DNA of 64,000 bases from Schistosoma haematobium (GCF_000699445.3 NC_067197.1:32161809-32225808); one strand, 5' to 3'. Positions 12,466 through 22,618 are shown, counted from the first letter of the stretch. Notes: generated from the letters alone by a model not told the origin. A program made the numbers and translations.

Positions 12466-12566
12466 GGAATATCTCATTTTTCTAATCTCATTATTTTTAT
12501 TTGAAAGAAGAATTGTTTAAATGAGTCAATAGTTGGAAAATCATTTTATGAATCTTTTTCACATGT

Positions 12567-12581
12567 GTTGATGACTAGTAT
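12567..12581 (+). repeat. Target-site duplication, RTE copy 1 (5' side)
   Basis: GTTGATGACTAGTAT, repeated exactly at 14954-14968 on the other side of the RTE copy. It proves insertion by target-primed reverse transcription. Confidence 0.9.
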
Positions 12582-14953
12582 ACTCCGGTTACGAGGAGGA
12601 CAATGCTCCACACACTCAGGGAGTCGCTCGTATGCTGTCCAAAGTAGCACGAAATGCACTTGTAGGATGGGAATCTCACGAATCCAGAATCATCAAAGCA
12701 TCATTCAAAACAAAGAACGGGGGGATCTTAATGAATATTATTCAATGTTATGCAACCACCAATGATAGCAACGACGACAGTAAAGAACAGTTCTACGAGC
12801 GGCTGCAGTCAATCATTGAGAATTGCCCAAGAAAGGACCTAACTATTCTGATGGGAGATCTAAATGTCAAAGTCGGAATAGACAACACTGGATATGAAGA
12901 TTTTATGGGACGACATGGACTGGGAGAAAGAAACGAAAATGGAGAAAGATTTGCAAATCTATGTGCATTCAACAAATTGGTCATAGTAGGCACAATATTT
13001 CCACACAAGCGTATACACAAGGCTACATGGATCTCACCGGACCACACTACAGCGAACCAAATAGATCATATTTGCATCAACACAAAATTCCGAAGGACAA
13101 TGGAAGATGTGAGAACCAGGAGAGGTGCTGACGTAGCTTCAGATCACCACCTAGTTGTAGCCAATTTAAAACTGAAGCTAAAAAGAACTGGACAAGTGGA
13201 CAAACAGCAATACAATACAGCCTTCAATACAGCCTTCCTTCGAGATACTGACAAACTCAATGAATTCAAGATAGCTCTCAACAACAGGTTCCAAGCCTTA
13301 CAAGATCTACTGAAAGAAGAAGAAACTACTATGGAGGACAACTGGAAAGGCATCAAGGAAGCATTAACTTCAACGTGTCAAGAGGTTCTGGGTCTAAAGA
13401 ATTACCATCATAAGTAATGGATCTCTACAGAAACACTGGGCATGATCAAAGAAAGGAAGAACAAGAAGGCAGCAATTAACAACAGCCGAACACGAGCAGA
13501 GAAATGCCAAGCACAAGCTGAATACATAGAAGCAAACAAGTAAGTGAAGAAGAGCATTAGAGCCGACAAGCGGAAATACATGGAAGATCGAGCAACGACG
13601 GCGGAAAAAGCTGCTAGAGAAGGAAATATGAAACAGCTTTACGATACAACGAAGAAACTAGCAGGGAAATACAGTAAACCAGAGAGGCCGGTCAAAGACA
13701 AAGAAGGCAAGCCAATCACCGAAATTCAACAACAGCGTAACAGATGGGTAGAGTACTTCGAGGAACTCCTGAATAGGCCGGCTCCAATGAATCCACCGGA
13801 CATCGAAGCAGCACACATAGATCTTCCTATAGATGTCAACCCACCAACGACGGAAGAAATTAGAATGGCCGTCAGACAAATCAAGAACGGGAAAGCAGCA
13901 GGACCCGACAACATACCAGCTGAAGCACTGAATTCAGACATCGAAGCAACCACAAGCATGCTTTATCTTCTATTCAAAAAGATTTGGGAGGAGGAACAAG
14001 TGCCGATGGACTGGAAAGAAGGACACCTCGTCAAGATTCCAAAGAAAGGAGATCTGAGCAAATGTGAAAACTACAGAGGCATTACACTACTGTCAATACC
14101 AGAGACGGTCTTCAACAGAGTTTTGCTGAACCGGATGAACTATGCAGTAGACGCCCAACTTCGAGATCAACAAGCTGGATTCCGTGAGGATCGGTCGTGC
14201 ACAGACCAAATTGCAACACTACAGATCATCGTCGAACAATCAGTTGAGTGGAACTCGTCACTATACATCAACTTCATTGATTATGAAAAGGCATTCGACA
14301 GTGTAGATAGGAGGACATTATGGAAACTTCTTCGACACTACGGAGTTCCTGAGAAGATTGTCAATATTATCCGGAACTCATACGACGGACTACAGTGCAA
14401 AGTAGTGCATGGAGGACAGCTGACAGATGCATTCCAAGTAAGGACCGGAGTCAGACAAGGCTGTTTACTCTCTCCCTTCCTCTTTCTTCTGGTGGTCGAC
14501 TGGATTATGAAGACCTCGACATCTGAAGGAAAACACGGAATACAATGGACAGCTCAGAATCAATTAGACGATTTGGACTTCGCAGATGACCTAGCCCTCC
14601 TATCACGTACACACGAACAGATGCAGATGAAGACAGCCAGTGTAGCAGCAGTCTCTGCATCAGTAGGCCTCAGCATACACAAAGGGAAAACCAAGGTCCT
14701 CAAATTCAAAGCGGAGAACAGCAATCCAATCACACTTGATGGCGAAACTCTGGAAGATGTAGAATCCTGAAGGGAAGCGGAAAAGAGGAAGGCCAAAGAA
14801 CACATTGCGTCGGATAATAGAAGCAGATATGAAAAGGATGAATTACAACTGGACGGAGCTAGAAAGGATTGCCCAGGACAGGGTTGGATGGAGAATGCTG
14901 GTGAGCGGCCTATGCTCCTTCACGAGGAGTAACAGGCGTAAGTAAGTAAGTAA
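12582..14953 (+). mobile_element. RTE-like LINE copy 1 (5'-truncated, internally deleted)
   Basis: A non-LTR retrotransposon copy between perfect 15-bp target duplications, ending in a short (agta)n tail typical of RTE elements. It is 5' truncated within the endonuclease domain. Near 14761-14766 the sequence jumps from the reverse-transcriptase end directly to the C-terminal segment. Compared with copy 2, about 425 bp corresponding to roughly 44609-45034 are missing, with the join at a shared aatcc/tcc microhomology. Confidence 0.92.
12584..14950 (+). pseudogene. RTE endonuclease/reverse transcriptase, broken
   Basis: One continuous frame apart from two nonsense codons (TAA at 13415-13417 and 13541-13543; the second copy has sense codons there). 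The apurinic-type endonuclease part shows MGDLNVKVG and SDHHLV but lacks the N-terminal catalytic motif because of 5' truncation. The reverse transcriptase shows YEKAFDSVDR (motif A), GVRQGC (motif B) and LDFADDLALL (motif C with the two aspartates). The C-terminal segment is frame-broken by the deletion near 14763; the stop after ...DVES lies at about 14768. Inactive by several independent lesions. Confidence 0.9.
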
Positions 14954-14968
14954 GTTGATGACTAGTAT
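14954..14968 (+). repeat. Target-site duplication, RTE copy 1 (3' side)
   Basis: Exact repeat of 12567-12581, immediately after the (agta)n tail. Confidence 0.9.
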
Positions 14969-15424
14969 TGCTGGTTAGATATTTACTGAAGATGTGAAGC
15001 TTGTTCAAAGGACTTTTGTGTTATATCAAATCAAATGCATGTTATACATATCTATGTGATCCTGATGTAACCCATTCTGACAGATAACATATTCGGAACC
15101 TAATGAATTATTGGTGTGTGGTGACCAAGAATGAAACACTTTGAAATATGGAAGTAATCCAAATGAGTGTTCTGTAACTCGACCGGATGATGTGGACGGA
15201 TGAAATGGTTCAGATAGCGAAAACTGATCAACATTTGCAAATATCATCTATAAGTGCCTAATCAACGCACATCACTGATGTTTACATGTGAAAAACATGT
15301 TCAACAATCATTGGAATACTTATTACTTATATTATTTATATCAAATTGATCATGCTTGTAAACTGGTGTGAATTCTGTAATTATTATTTTTCAAAACATA
15401 AAATAATAAATGTCGTAATTCAGC

Positions 15425-16078
15425 TATAAATTCCACAATTAACCACTTTTAAGACTGGCACCTTTATGTCACTAAATAATCCATGTTGATTAACTTGTAT
15501 TCTCCGTATTAATAGTTACCTAAGTAAGTATAAATATCTCTTGATATAATCTGAACTTGTTAATTTATTTATAGGGCTTAAATTGACGCTGTTATTGTCA
15601 TTACTGATTTCTTTACTACTTATAGAAATATCAGTAGCTTCAAGCAGTGCATCAAAACACCATCTTATCTAAATGGTCATGAAGATAATATTAGAGTGAT
15701 TTTGAGGAAATCCACACCTGACGTGGTCAGTAAAGAAAGCCCCTTATCAAAACCCTATTTGAATGGGGACATAACAGGTGGAATATTAACAGGTCGAATC
15801 AAAAGACCTATTGAAAGGACATTTCCCACCGTCAGGTTGCATATAATCTCAGCCAAACGAGCACTTATACAACAAATCAAGGATAGGTTACCGATGATTT
15901 GCCCCTTTATGTGTGCATACAAATTCAAATGCTCCAGTTTACCTAGTTATATAGGCCGTACTACGAACGCTTTATCCTTGTGTGCTTGTGAACGTGTACT
16001 AGGTTGGTCGTGAAAATAATTCACTAAGTCTGTTAACAGCCACATTCTTTCTCACTTAATACATAGTGAACATCATAT
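15425..16078 (+). mobile_element. Penelope-like element fragment (linker and start of GIY-YIG domain)
   Basis: Near-identical inverted partner of 26440-27085. The frame 15696-16013 (105 codons) encodes a basic linker, KDRLP, then a Y.F.C...YIGRT segment matching the first half of the GIY-YIG endonuclease of Penelope-like retroelements. A histidine-bearing motif expected after the R is degraded. No reverse transcriptase upstream. Truncated and probably dead. Confidence 0.6.
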
Positions 16079-16106
16079 TTGTAGCTCAGGTGAATGATTT
16101 GGATGA

Positions 16107-16465
16107 AGTTTTGTTCTCTGAGATGGATGTCTTGATCGTGAGGCTTTCGTAGTTATTCTGAACGACATCAGCACAAGCTTCAGGTAGGTGTGAAGTGTTC
16201 GAATTTCTCCACATATAACTCACAACTTGTCAAGTAGACCCATTTGGACCAAAAATCAAACAACCAAAACAAAGAAGTACACAATGATGTGTTTATAGTC
16301 AACAAGAACCAATCAACATCGAAGTGTACAGGACAAGCTATGAACCATATGTGGAGAAATTCGAACACATCACTTCCACCTGAATTTTATGCTTAGGATC
16401 TCATACAAAAGAATGATGAGAGCTCCACGACCAAACCATCCATCTCAGAGAACAAAATTACATCG
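16107..16465. repeat. Small inverted repeat, arms about 115 bp
   Basis: 16107-16223 pairs with 16345-16465. Examples are ttttgttctctgagatgga against tccatctcagagaacaaaa, and gttcgaatttctccacat against atgtggagaaattcgaac. The spacer is about 120 bp. It lies directly downstream of the Penelope-like fragment, and may be that element's inverted terminal region. Confidence 0.7.
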
Positions 16466-16595
16466 AAATACATCTATCTATTTATTTGTACACTTCTTAC
16501 TGTAGCCATAGTCTTAACATTTTTTTAAAAATTGATCATAATCTTTGATGACCAAATAATAAGTATGAGAATTATGGTCACACATGATCACATTG

Positions 16596-16945
16596 ATAAC
16601 TTACTTCCTTACTTAAGCCTTTTATCCATTGTCGAGGAGGATAGGCTGCCCACCAGCACTTTCCATCCAACCTTGGCTCGAGCAATGCTTTCCAGTTGTT
16701 ATTCAGCCTTTTCATATCTGCCTCTATTTCCCGATGTAATGTGTTCTTTGGTCTTCCTCTTTTCCGCTTCCCTTCAGGATTCCAAGTTAAAGCTTGCAAC
16801 ATGATGCAGTTTGGTGATTTCCGTAATACATGTACTATTCACTTCTATCATCTTTTTCTAATTTCATCTTCAGTTGGAAGCTGGGTTTTTCTCTCCTACA
16901 ATAGGCTGTTGCTGATGATATCCGGTCAGAGAAAGTTAATTCAGC
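16596..16945 (-). mobile_element. RTE-like LINE 3' fragment
   Basis: Minus strand encodes the RTE C-terminal segment: [16 protein letters not shown], then [11 protein letters not shown], equivalent to the same segment in copy 2 (45027-45130). Upstream codons are damaged and the end shows an (agta)-like tail. Severely 5' truncated, non-functional. Confidence 0.85.
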
Positions 16946-17078
16946 CTGTCTTTCTACTTAGATATTATTACATATTTCAAAAGCTAATCTTACGTAATCT
17001 CTTTAGTGATCTTATTATCTAATTTTCATTGCACCCGGTACATTGTTAATTTTATGGAAAACCAAAAAAGCATTAATT

Positions 17079-17262
17079 GAAGTTAGACATTAACATCGTT
17101 GAATGTCGGCTGGCTCAGTGGTCTAGAGTTTAAGCGCTCGCATGCGAGACTGATAGGCACTGGGTTCAAATCTCGTGGATCCACATTGTTGAGGAGTCGC
17201 ATACCACTGCTTCCAGGTTTTCCATGATGGTATAGCTTCAATTGACTCATGATCTCAACTAT
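17079..17262 (+). repeat. Hammerhead SINE copy, ribozyme partly deleted
   Basis: Contains the tRNA-like head (TGGTCTAGAGTTT box A-like; box B changed to GGTTCAAATC) and the tail, but the ribozyme jumps from gcatacca to ctgcttcc. The second core and cleavage site are gone. The first core is TTGAGGAG. Confidence 0.75.
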
Positions 17263-17916
17263 TAAGACTTATATTTATACTTAATTCCTATTCCCACTCT
17301 TATGCAACTACTTGTAATAATTAACTGATTATGAAAATTCACTTTAGTTTTAATTTTTCTAACACTGTGTAACTAACAAATTATTATATTATTACATTTT
17401 TAGTTGCCGTGGCATATCTGACTCCAATTAAATCGTATGATTGCCGTCATTCCTTGTATAGAATTATCGAGAATGAAGTATTGAATACGTAGATTTTGTA
17501 CTGTCGTTGATCAGAACAAACAATCAAGAAGACAGAGCAATAGAAACGAAGAGGAGAGAGAGAAAAAGAGAAAAGAGAAACTAAATGATACTCAATGGAG
17601 GAGGCGTGTGAGTCAGCCGACTTTAACCATTCTTTAATCGATATTTATAGTCACACAAAAATGAGCTACAAACGTGTGATGAGTAAGATAAGAAATGCAC
17701 AGACACACACACACTCATATAAATACAGTCAGATTAATAAGTGAACAATTGACAAGGTCAAAATGCGACTCATTAAGAATGCAAAAATTGATCTGTCGGA
17801 AAGTTAGAATAACCTATGTAGGCTTAACATAGCAACCGACACTAAACGTTGACCCACCACCACTTAATTGGTTTCAACCTTCTACACCTTTGTAAAATAA
17901 ATATATTATTATAGAA

Positions 17917-18082
17917 ATTTCACAAGTTGAAATCATGAGTCAATTAAAGCTAGACCATCATGGAAAACCTGGATGCACTGGACGGCCGTTTCGTCCTGGT
18001 ATGGGACTCCTCAGCAGTGCGCATCCACGATCCAGCACCTCACGAGATTCGAACCCAGGACCTATCGGTCTTGCTCCAAGCA
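17917..18082 (-). repeat. Hammerhead SINE copy
   Basis: Minus-strand copy with box-B-like GGTTCGAATC, intact hammerhead and tail. The box A end is decayed (tRNA-like head cut after about 18080). Confidence 0.8.
17975..18020 (-). ncRNA. Hammerhead ribozyme, core intact
   Basis: Minus strand, 46 nt. Stem I is GCACTG / CAGTGC (6 perfect pairs). The first core is CTGAGGAG; stem II is GTCC..GGAC; the second core is GAAA; stem III is a very short self-complementary ACGGCCGT; and cleavage is expected after GUC. This is the arrangement of the schistosome Smalpha hammerhead. All catalytic core residues are present. Confidence 0.8.
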
Positions 18083-18099
18083 AGTCATTTGAAATAATC

Positions 18100-18285
18100 T
18101 ATTTCAACTCAGTGGTCTGGAGATTAAGCGTTCGCGCTCGACACCGGAGGTCCTTGGTTTGAGTCCCACATACAGGATCATAGATGAGTATTGTTAAGGG
18201 GTCCAATACTAGGTCAAAACGGCCGTTCAGTGCTTACAGATTACCAATGGTGGTCTAGCTTACATCGATTCATGAATTCAACTAC
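18100..18285 (+). repeat. Hammerhead SINE copy, ribozyme decayed
   Basis: tRNA-like head (TGGTCTGGAG, GGTTTGAGTC) and tail are recognisable. The first core is TTAAGGGG and the second is AAAA, so the ribozyme is dead. Confidence 0.7.
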
Positions 18286-18529
18286 TGAAATAATAATATT
18301 TGATAAGAAGGAATCACAATGTAATGAAAAATAAATAATGGAAGTGAGAGCTGATTAATTAAAAGTACATACATATCACCGCAAAATAATGAGTAATAAC
18401 CACTACAACCTACTTACTGATGTAACTCGGCTTTAAAGCAGTTTATCGTAAGGTAAATGAATTAGTATCGATCCAATTCATATTCAGTGACTTTGATGCT
18501 GGCATATTCGGGCAACAGAATTAAAAACT

Positions 18530-18697
18530 AATACTTCAACCAATCCACGGGATTGTGGATGCACACTGCTGAGGAGTCCCATATTAGGACGGAACGGCCG
18601 TCCAGTGCTTCCAGGTTTTCCATGGTGGTCTAACTTCAATTGACTCATCATTACAATCTGTGAAATTTCTAAAATCTCTACAAACCCCTTCTGAGAA
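18530..18697 (+). repeat. Rearranged hammerhead SINE (inverted leader joined to ribozyme half)
   Basis: Begins with an inverted piece of the SINE leader (cttcaaccaatccacg), then runs plus-strand from the ribozyme to the SINE tail (caaaccccttctga). The tRNA-like head is missing. The ribozyme core reads GGAA where GAAA is required, a single-base defect. The rest (CTGAGGAG, stem II, GTC) is intact. Confidence 0.75.
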
Positions 18698-18930
18698 TTC
18701 ATATATGTAAATGTTTATCGATTCAATGTTTGTTTGTTTATTTAATTCTTCTATTAAAACGATCCATTCACTTATGACCTTTAAGGTTGAAAATTGATCG
18801 AGGATATTTTAATTAAACGACCAAAATAGATGTTTACTATTTTAAAAAACAAAAGCTCATTCCTGTATTTCGTGTGTCCATGGTACTTGACCTAAAAGAT
18901 TCAATAAAAACTATATTGATTTATATATGA

Positions 18931-19175
18931 AATTGGATTGGTTGAAGTTAGACATTAACCCCGTTGGATGCCGGTTCAGTGGTCTAATGGTTAAGTGCTC
19001 ACGCGCGAAACTAGTAGATCCTGGGTTCGAGTCCCGCGCGGTGCGGGGTCGTGGATGCACACTACTGAGGAGTCACATACCAGGACGAAACGGCTGTCCA
19101 GTGCTTCCAGGTTTTCCATGGTGGTCTAGTTTCAATGGACTCATGATTCCAACTTGTGAAATATGTGAAATTGTT
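18931..19175 (+). repeat. Full-length hammerhead SINE
   Basis: A tRNA-derived SINE with leader (ttggattggttgaag), box A (TGGTCTAATGG), box B (GGTTCGAGTCC), hammerhead and 3' tail. RNA polymerase III transcription is inferred from the boxes. This copy is the most complete plus-strand one. Confidence 0.88.
19054..19099 (+). ncRNA. Hammerhead ribozyme in SINE, core present, stem mismatches
   Basis: CTGAGGAG and GAAA cores and the GTC cleavage triplet are present. The closing pair of stem I next to the core is A/C and stem II has one A/G mismatch, so activity may be reduced. Confidence 0.7.
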
Positions 19176-19297
19176 TAAGAGAAAAGAACTGCCAGCAGTT
19201 ATGTAATCATTATTTCATTGAAATAAGGTCGATTAAACAGTTTGTTTATTTTCTGGCTGAAACAACTGAAAGAATATGAAATTGCTTGTTAATATAT

Positions 19298-20556
19298 AGT
19301 GACAATAAAAAAAAATTGGCTACACTATAATTTATGAACGAACCAATCAGATTGAAGATAACAGGTGTCGGATTTTGTGCATCTATCAATTTACCTACTC
19401 ATGTGGAGCTAGGTATATAGGTTGTTCGATGCGTACTTTATCCAAAAGAATTCAAGAACATTGTCCGGCATGGCTAAAAAGAGGAGGAAGCGGCTCAATA
19501 AGAAGCTCAGTAATTCAATCCCTTGTGAACACAGGTCACCCAGTCAAGACAAGCTCTGCGTTCAAGGTCATCTACAAGGTAAGCAGAAGTCTCCCAAAGG
19601 CAATTATACTGCATCATCTTTGCATTGCCGAAGCATTAGCCATACATCTGGAAAACCAGAATTGTGTGTACAAAAACGACTGGTACAACCTATTCTTCTA
19701 CCATGGTCCTGATGTCTTATAATTTTTTTTATTTTTAATTTTCTCTTTCTTCATACTCTTCTTCCCTTATAGCCATCTGCTTCATCTTCCATCTTCCCAT
19801 CAAATTTTCTACCCTCAACTGGTTCATTTTCTTTCCACGATCATCCTCATTACATTTAATCTCAATTTCAACACTTTATCTTATCATGCTGAGCTATCAG
19901 ATTATTTAACTAGTTGTTATTAATTAAAACAGTTAAAAAAAGATGGATTTTATTGTGAGTATTGTAGTGTTAGTCATCAGTTTTAGCCCATAATATATCT
20001 TATTCTAGTTTCCGGACATTCCATTCTATTCGTTCTACTTGAGTCATGTTTTGACCTTGTTAATTATTCGCTTGTCAGTCTTGACTGTTTTCATATGAGC
20101 GTATATGTGTGTACACTTCATGTCCCATGACTCATCACATGTCTGTAGTTTATTTTGTCTGCCTATAAATATTGAGTAATGCCCGGCTTGAAATGGAGTT
20201 GGCTTCCCAGCCATCTTCCATACGTGTCATTTTTGCTTTGCTGTGCTTCATTCGCTTCATGTACGAAATATATGTATTCTCAAGTCAATTCTCGTTATTC
20301 GACTTATTTAATTTCGTTATTGGATAACGCGATTTAAGTCGACGACGATATACGAGAATAGGTGATAGCAAACATTCGTACGCTCTAAATGGAGTCAGAT
20401 CACTGGGCAACTAAAGTATCGATACTATTTCATTAGTAAACAACAATATAGTGGAGATCTATAGCTCAGGTGCTTGCGCCAAAATCCGACACCTATTATC
20501 TTAAGTCTGATTGGTTCCTCCATAAATTATAGTTTCGTCAAATTTTTTGTTGTCAC
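19298..20556 (+). mobile_element. Penelope-like element remnant with inverted ends
   Basis: A GIY-YIG endonuclease frame followed by about 0.75 kb of untranslated sequence, enclosed by inverted sequences of about 85 bp (19298-19380 and 20472-20556; shared core cgacacctattatc / gataacaggtgtcg). Penelope-like elements often carry an inverted partial copy of their terminal repeat at the 5' end, and this fits. Segment 20270-20430 is also found, diverged, at 46640-46830. The reverse transcriptase part is absent. Confidence 0.65.
19375..19722 (+). CDS. GIY-YIG endonuclease domain of Penelope-like element (partial)
   Basis: About 115 codons. IYQFTYSCGARYIG is the GIY-YIG core variant, followed by a basic R.QEH segment and a later EALAIHLENQ, which holds the glutamate expected as metal ligand. 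In intact Penelope-like retroelements this domain sits at the C terminus after the reverse transcriptase and makes the nick used for priming. Here the frame is fused to terminal-repeat sequence at its 5' side, so it cannot make a full protein. The frame itself is undamaged, implying a fairly recent copy. Confidence 0.7.
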   Translation: MCIYQFTYSCGARYIGCSMRTLSKRIQEHCPAWLKRGGSGSIRSSVIQSLVNTGHPVKTSSAFKVIYKVSRSLPKAIILHHLCIAEALAIHLENQNCVYKNDWYNLFFYHGPDVL

Positions 20557-20732
20557 TGTATTAACAACCGATTTCATATTCACTTGGTATTGTTTGGCTT
20601 GTATCTTCCCATTGAGGTTTAACACTGCAATTGATCAGTCTGTTATTGGCATATATGCGTACTGTGCGTATGCCTCGATATTACCTTAGTTCGCAAGTTA
20701 TTTCTAAGCAATGATGGAAAGTGGCTAGTAGT

Positions 20733-20784
20733 GGAATCCAGGACGCGCGTTTCGTTCTATTTGAGACTCGTCAGCTGAATGTAC
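20733..20784 (-). ncRNA. Smalpha-type hammerhead ribozyme
   Basis: Minus strand: GTACATTCAG, core CTGACGAG, stem II GTCT..GAAC with loop, core GAAA, ACGCGCGTC, then CTGGATTCC. Stem I ATTCAG / CTGGAT forms six pairs with one G-U. Core residues fit the consensus (position 7 is free). Stem II carries one C/A mismatch, so activity is uncertain. Confidence 0.82.
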
Positions 20785-20821
20785 CTGCACCTCAGAGTTG
20801 ATGTTCACTCTGGGACTCGAA

Positions 20822-20880
20822 CCCAGTAATGTTGGCTTCAAACGCCATCGCGTTATCCACTCAGCTACTGATTCCTGATA
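20822..20880 (-). promoter_or_regulatory. tRNA-like internal RNA polymerase III promoter of Smalpha
   Basis: Box A TAGCTGAGTGG and box B GGTTCGAGTCC at tRNA-like spacing on the minus strand, 5' of the hammerhead. I treat it as a promoter relic rather than a tRNA, because the cloverleaf stems do not close. Confidence 0.7.
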
Positions 20881-21278
20881 GCCACTTGCTTATGCAATGG
20901 AGTGAATTTAAATTCATTTGGTATTATTTGGCTTATATCCTCCCATTGAGGTTTAAGACTGCAATCGATCAGTCTGTTATTGGCATATGTGCATGCTGTG
21001 CGTATGCCTCGATATTGCCTTAATTCGCAAGTTATTTGTAAGCAATGATGGATAGTGGCTAGCAGTGGAATCCAGGAAGGTACAAGCTAAACAATACCAG
21101 ATGAACTTATTCTTATATGATCAAAGAAGTGTCGATATTAACATGAAATTCACACACACACACACAGAAATATAATTAAAACAATACAAATGTAATTATG
21201 AATCGATGTATTCATATTAACCATGGCTAAGTCATGTATTTTTATCAATATTATTGTCAAACTTATTATCGATTAAAA

Positions 21279-21281
<3 letters not shown>

Positions 21282-21315
<34 letters not shown>

Positions 21316-21316
21316 C
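21282..21316 (+). repeat. (aat)n microsatellite
   Basis: About eleven uninterrupted aat units next to the tandem LTR array. Confidence 0.9.
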
Positions 21317-21373
21317 AATTATTGCACTACTTCACTTAGTAACTTGATAGATCAGAAAAGTTGAAGTACTTTA

Positions 21374-21745
21374 TGTTATGAATTTACGTTGTGAGACTGC
21401 AGGGTTTGATAAGCAGCGTTTATTGATCGATTCGGTGAGAGTGACACGGAAAACACGTACGGACGGCCTAGAGTCTCTATTGGTCCCGCTTCCCTGTCTA
21501 GCCCAGTCAGTTGAGTCCAGAACACAAGTCACAACCTCTGAGATATGAATCACTATATTTCAAACATACTTTGTTTATATACTAGTCAAGCATACCACAG
21601 CGTACCATAAAAATAGTAAACAACATTTACGCAATATGTAACGAATGAATTAAATAATAGCCAATAGGGAATGTACATTTAAAGTCCAAGGACACCACTG
21701 GACTTAACATGATAATTATTGGTCTATTCTTCCGCATCCACAACA
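21374..21745 (-). repeat. LTR a (372 bp)
   Basis: Outermost 3' LTR in the coding orientation. TG...CA termini. One visible difference from the others near its edge (gactgcaggg versus gactgcacgg). Confidence 0.93.
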
Positions 21746-21868
21746 CCTCCCCTTTTTTTTTGAAGATCCGGAGTTGATATCCGGATTTTGAAATTTTCTG
21801 GGTTCATCCTCCCCCACGAAATAATGTTGGGTCCTCATATTCCCAAGTTAGAATTAACTTGACTTTAT

Positions 21869-22618
21869 TTAACACATAATTGTCAGATTGAACAGGGAGT
21901 CACTGAAAGTGATTAAATAGTGGGGAACAATGTCGCTTGATATGAGGTCACCAACGTTTGATTCTTCTGGAACATTGTCACGGGATTTGTTGAAAATCTC
22001 ATTTGTAAACAGTTGATCACTGCGATAATCAACATCTATCAAAATTGTATTAGATTTCTGATCATCATTTAATGCATTTAACACATTTTCTGGTACAAAA
22101 AGATCTAGATAATAAGATTCGTCAGAATCTCCTGTTGTTGAATGATGAGGACCATTTGAAACAGCTGGATTCAGTGTACCGCACGATTTGTTCCCTGTTC
22201 CGTTGTGGGCGGGTACTGCAATTAATTTATGAGCATTTAATAAGAGATCCTCCTGTGAGCTGGGTACATCACTGTCTGTACACGTTTCAGGAACAGTGGG
22301 ATTTGAACCCACGACAGGGAACGTTTCGGAATTTGACATTTCTGGACAACTGGGTGGACCATGAATAACTGTCTCGTTTACATCACTGGTCGTCCGGGAT
22401 TCACAGAGGCTTTTATAAACAGCTTCATATGTTCTGCAGTTGTTTTCCAGCTCAGTCTGCAGATGAGAAATGAATTCACCAACTTCTGTTGCACCTCCGA
22501 AACATGGAACATTTACCAACAGCGTGCGTAAATTTTCTAAAAAATTTAACTGGCTATTTTTGAAGCACTGCTGTTGTTGCTCAAGTAGAAGCTGTAATCG
22601 ATCGGAAAAGGTAGTCAT
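21869..22618 (-). CDS. Sole protein of the non-autonomous LTR element, intact copy (249 aa)
   Basis: Starts MTTFSDRLQLLLEQQQQ, with a glutamine-rich, coiled-coil-like N terminus (residues about 5-60), a polar Ser/Thr/Asn-rich middle, and a hydrophobic C-terminal end. It occupies the gag position directly after the primer-binding site. I see no zinc knuckle, protease DTG or RT motif and do not recognise the family. It could be a divergent Gag-like protein or an accessory protein kept by a non-autonomous element. It is the only one of the three copies with the full frame; the other two share a one-base deletion that cuts them to 179 codons. Confidence 0.6.
   Translation of the reverse strand: MTTFSDRLQLLLEQQQQCFKNSQLNFLENLRTLLVNVPCFGGATEVGEFISHLQTELENNCRTYEAVYKSLCESRTTSDVNETVIHGPPSCPEMSNSETFPVVGSNPTVPETCTDSDVPSSQEDLLLNAHKLIAVPAHNGTGNKSCGTLNPAVSNGPHHSTTGDSDESYYLDLFVPENVLNALNDDQKSNTILIDVDYRSDQLFTNEIFNKSRDNVPEESNVGDLISSDIVPHYLITFSDSLFNLTIMC

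Larger units (their letters stand above)
11535..12490 (-). mobile_element. Penelope-like element fragment with hammerhead-like inverted ends, plus Smalpha foldback
   Basis: The whole block is the inverted counterpart of 36798-37800. The minus-strand frame 12128-12358 encodes the end of a Penelope-type GIY-YIG endonuclease: a polar stretch followed by YKERRVAEA, the R..EA motif containing the catalytic glutamate. The fragment is bounded by about 110-130-bp inverted sequences (11878-11985 and 12350-12490) that contain hammerhead-like motifs. Positions 11545-11690 are a foldback of Smalpha-related sequence attached to one end. No reverse transcriptase domain is present, so the copy is a truncated relic. 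The Penelope assignment rests on the motif context rather than on RT. Confidence 0.6.
20562..21078 (-). repeat. Smalpha-type satellite array, about 1.5 units, period about 334 bp
   Basis: On the minus strand the order is: 3' part, tRNA-like head, hammerhead, 3' part again. The block gtggaatccagga occurs at 21065-21077 and 20731-20743, giving the period. The tRNA-like head (20822-20880 minus) has box A TAGCTGAGTGG and box B GGTTCGAGTCC. The outer start on the minus strand is at the ribozyme cleavage site to within two bases. This is the known schistosome Smalpha family by sequence pattern. Confidence 0.88.

Noticed and set aside
17200..17230. Hammerhead ribozyme in the 17079-17262 SINE
   Set aside because: The second core and cleavage site are deleted.
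18560..18610. Active hammerhead in the 18530-18697 SINE
   Set aside because: GAAA is changed to GGAA, which removes an essential core residue.
20822..20880. Functional tRNA gene
   Set aside because: It has box A and box B, but the cloverleaf arms do not pair and it is part of a repeated SINE unit. The same holds for the heads at 18960, 40290 and 43040.
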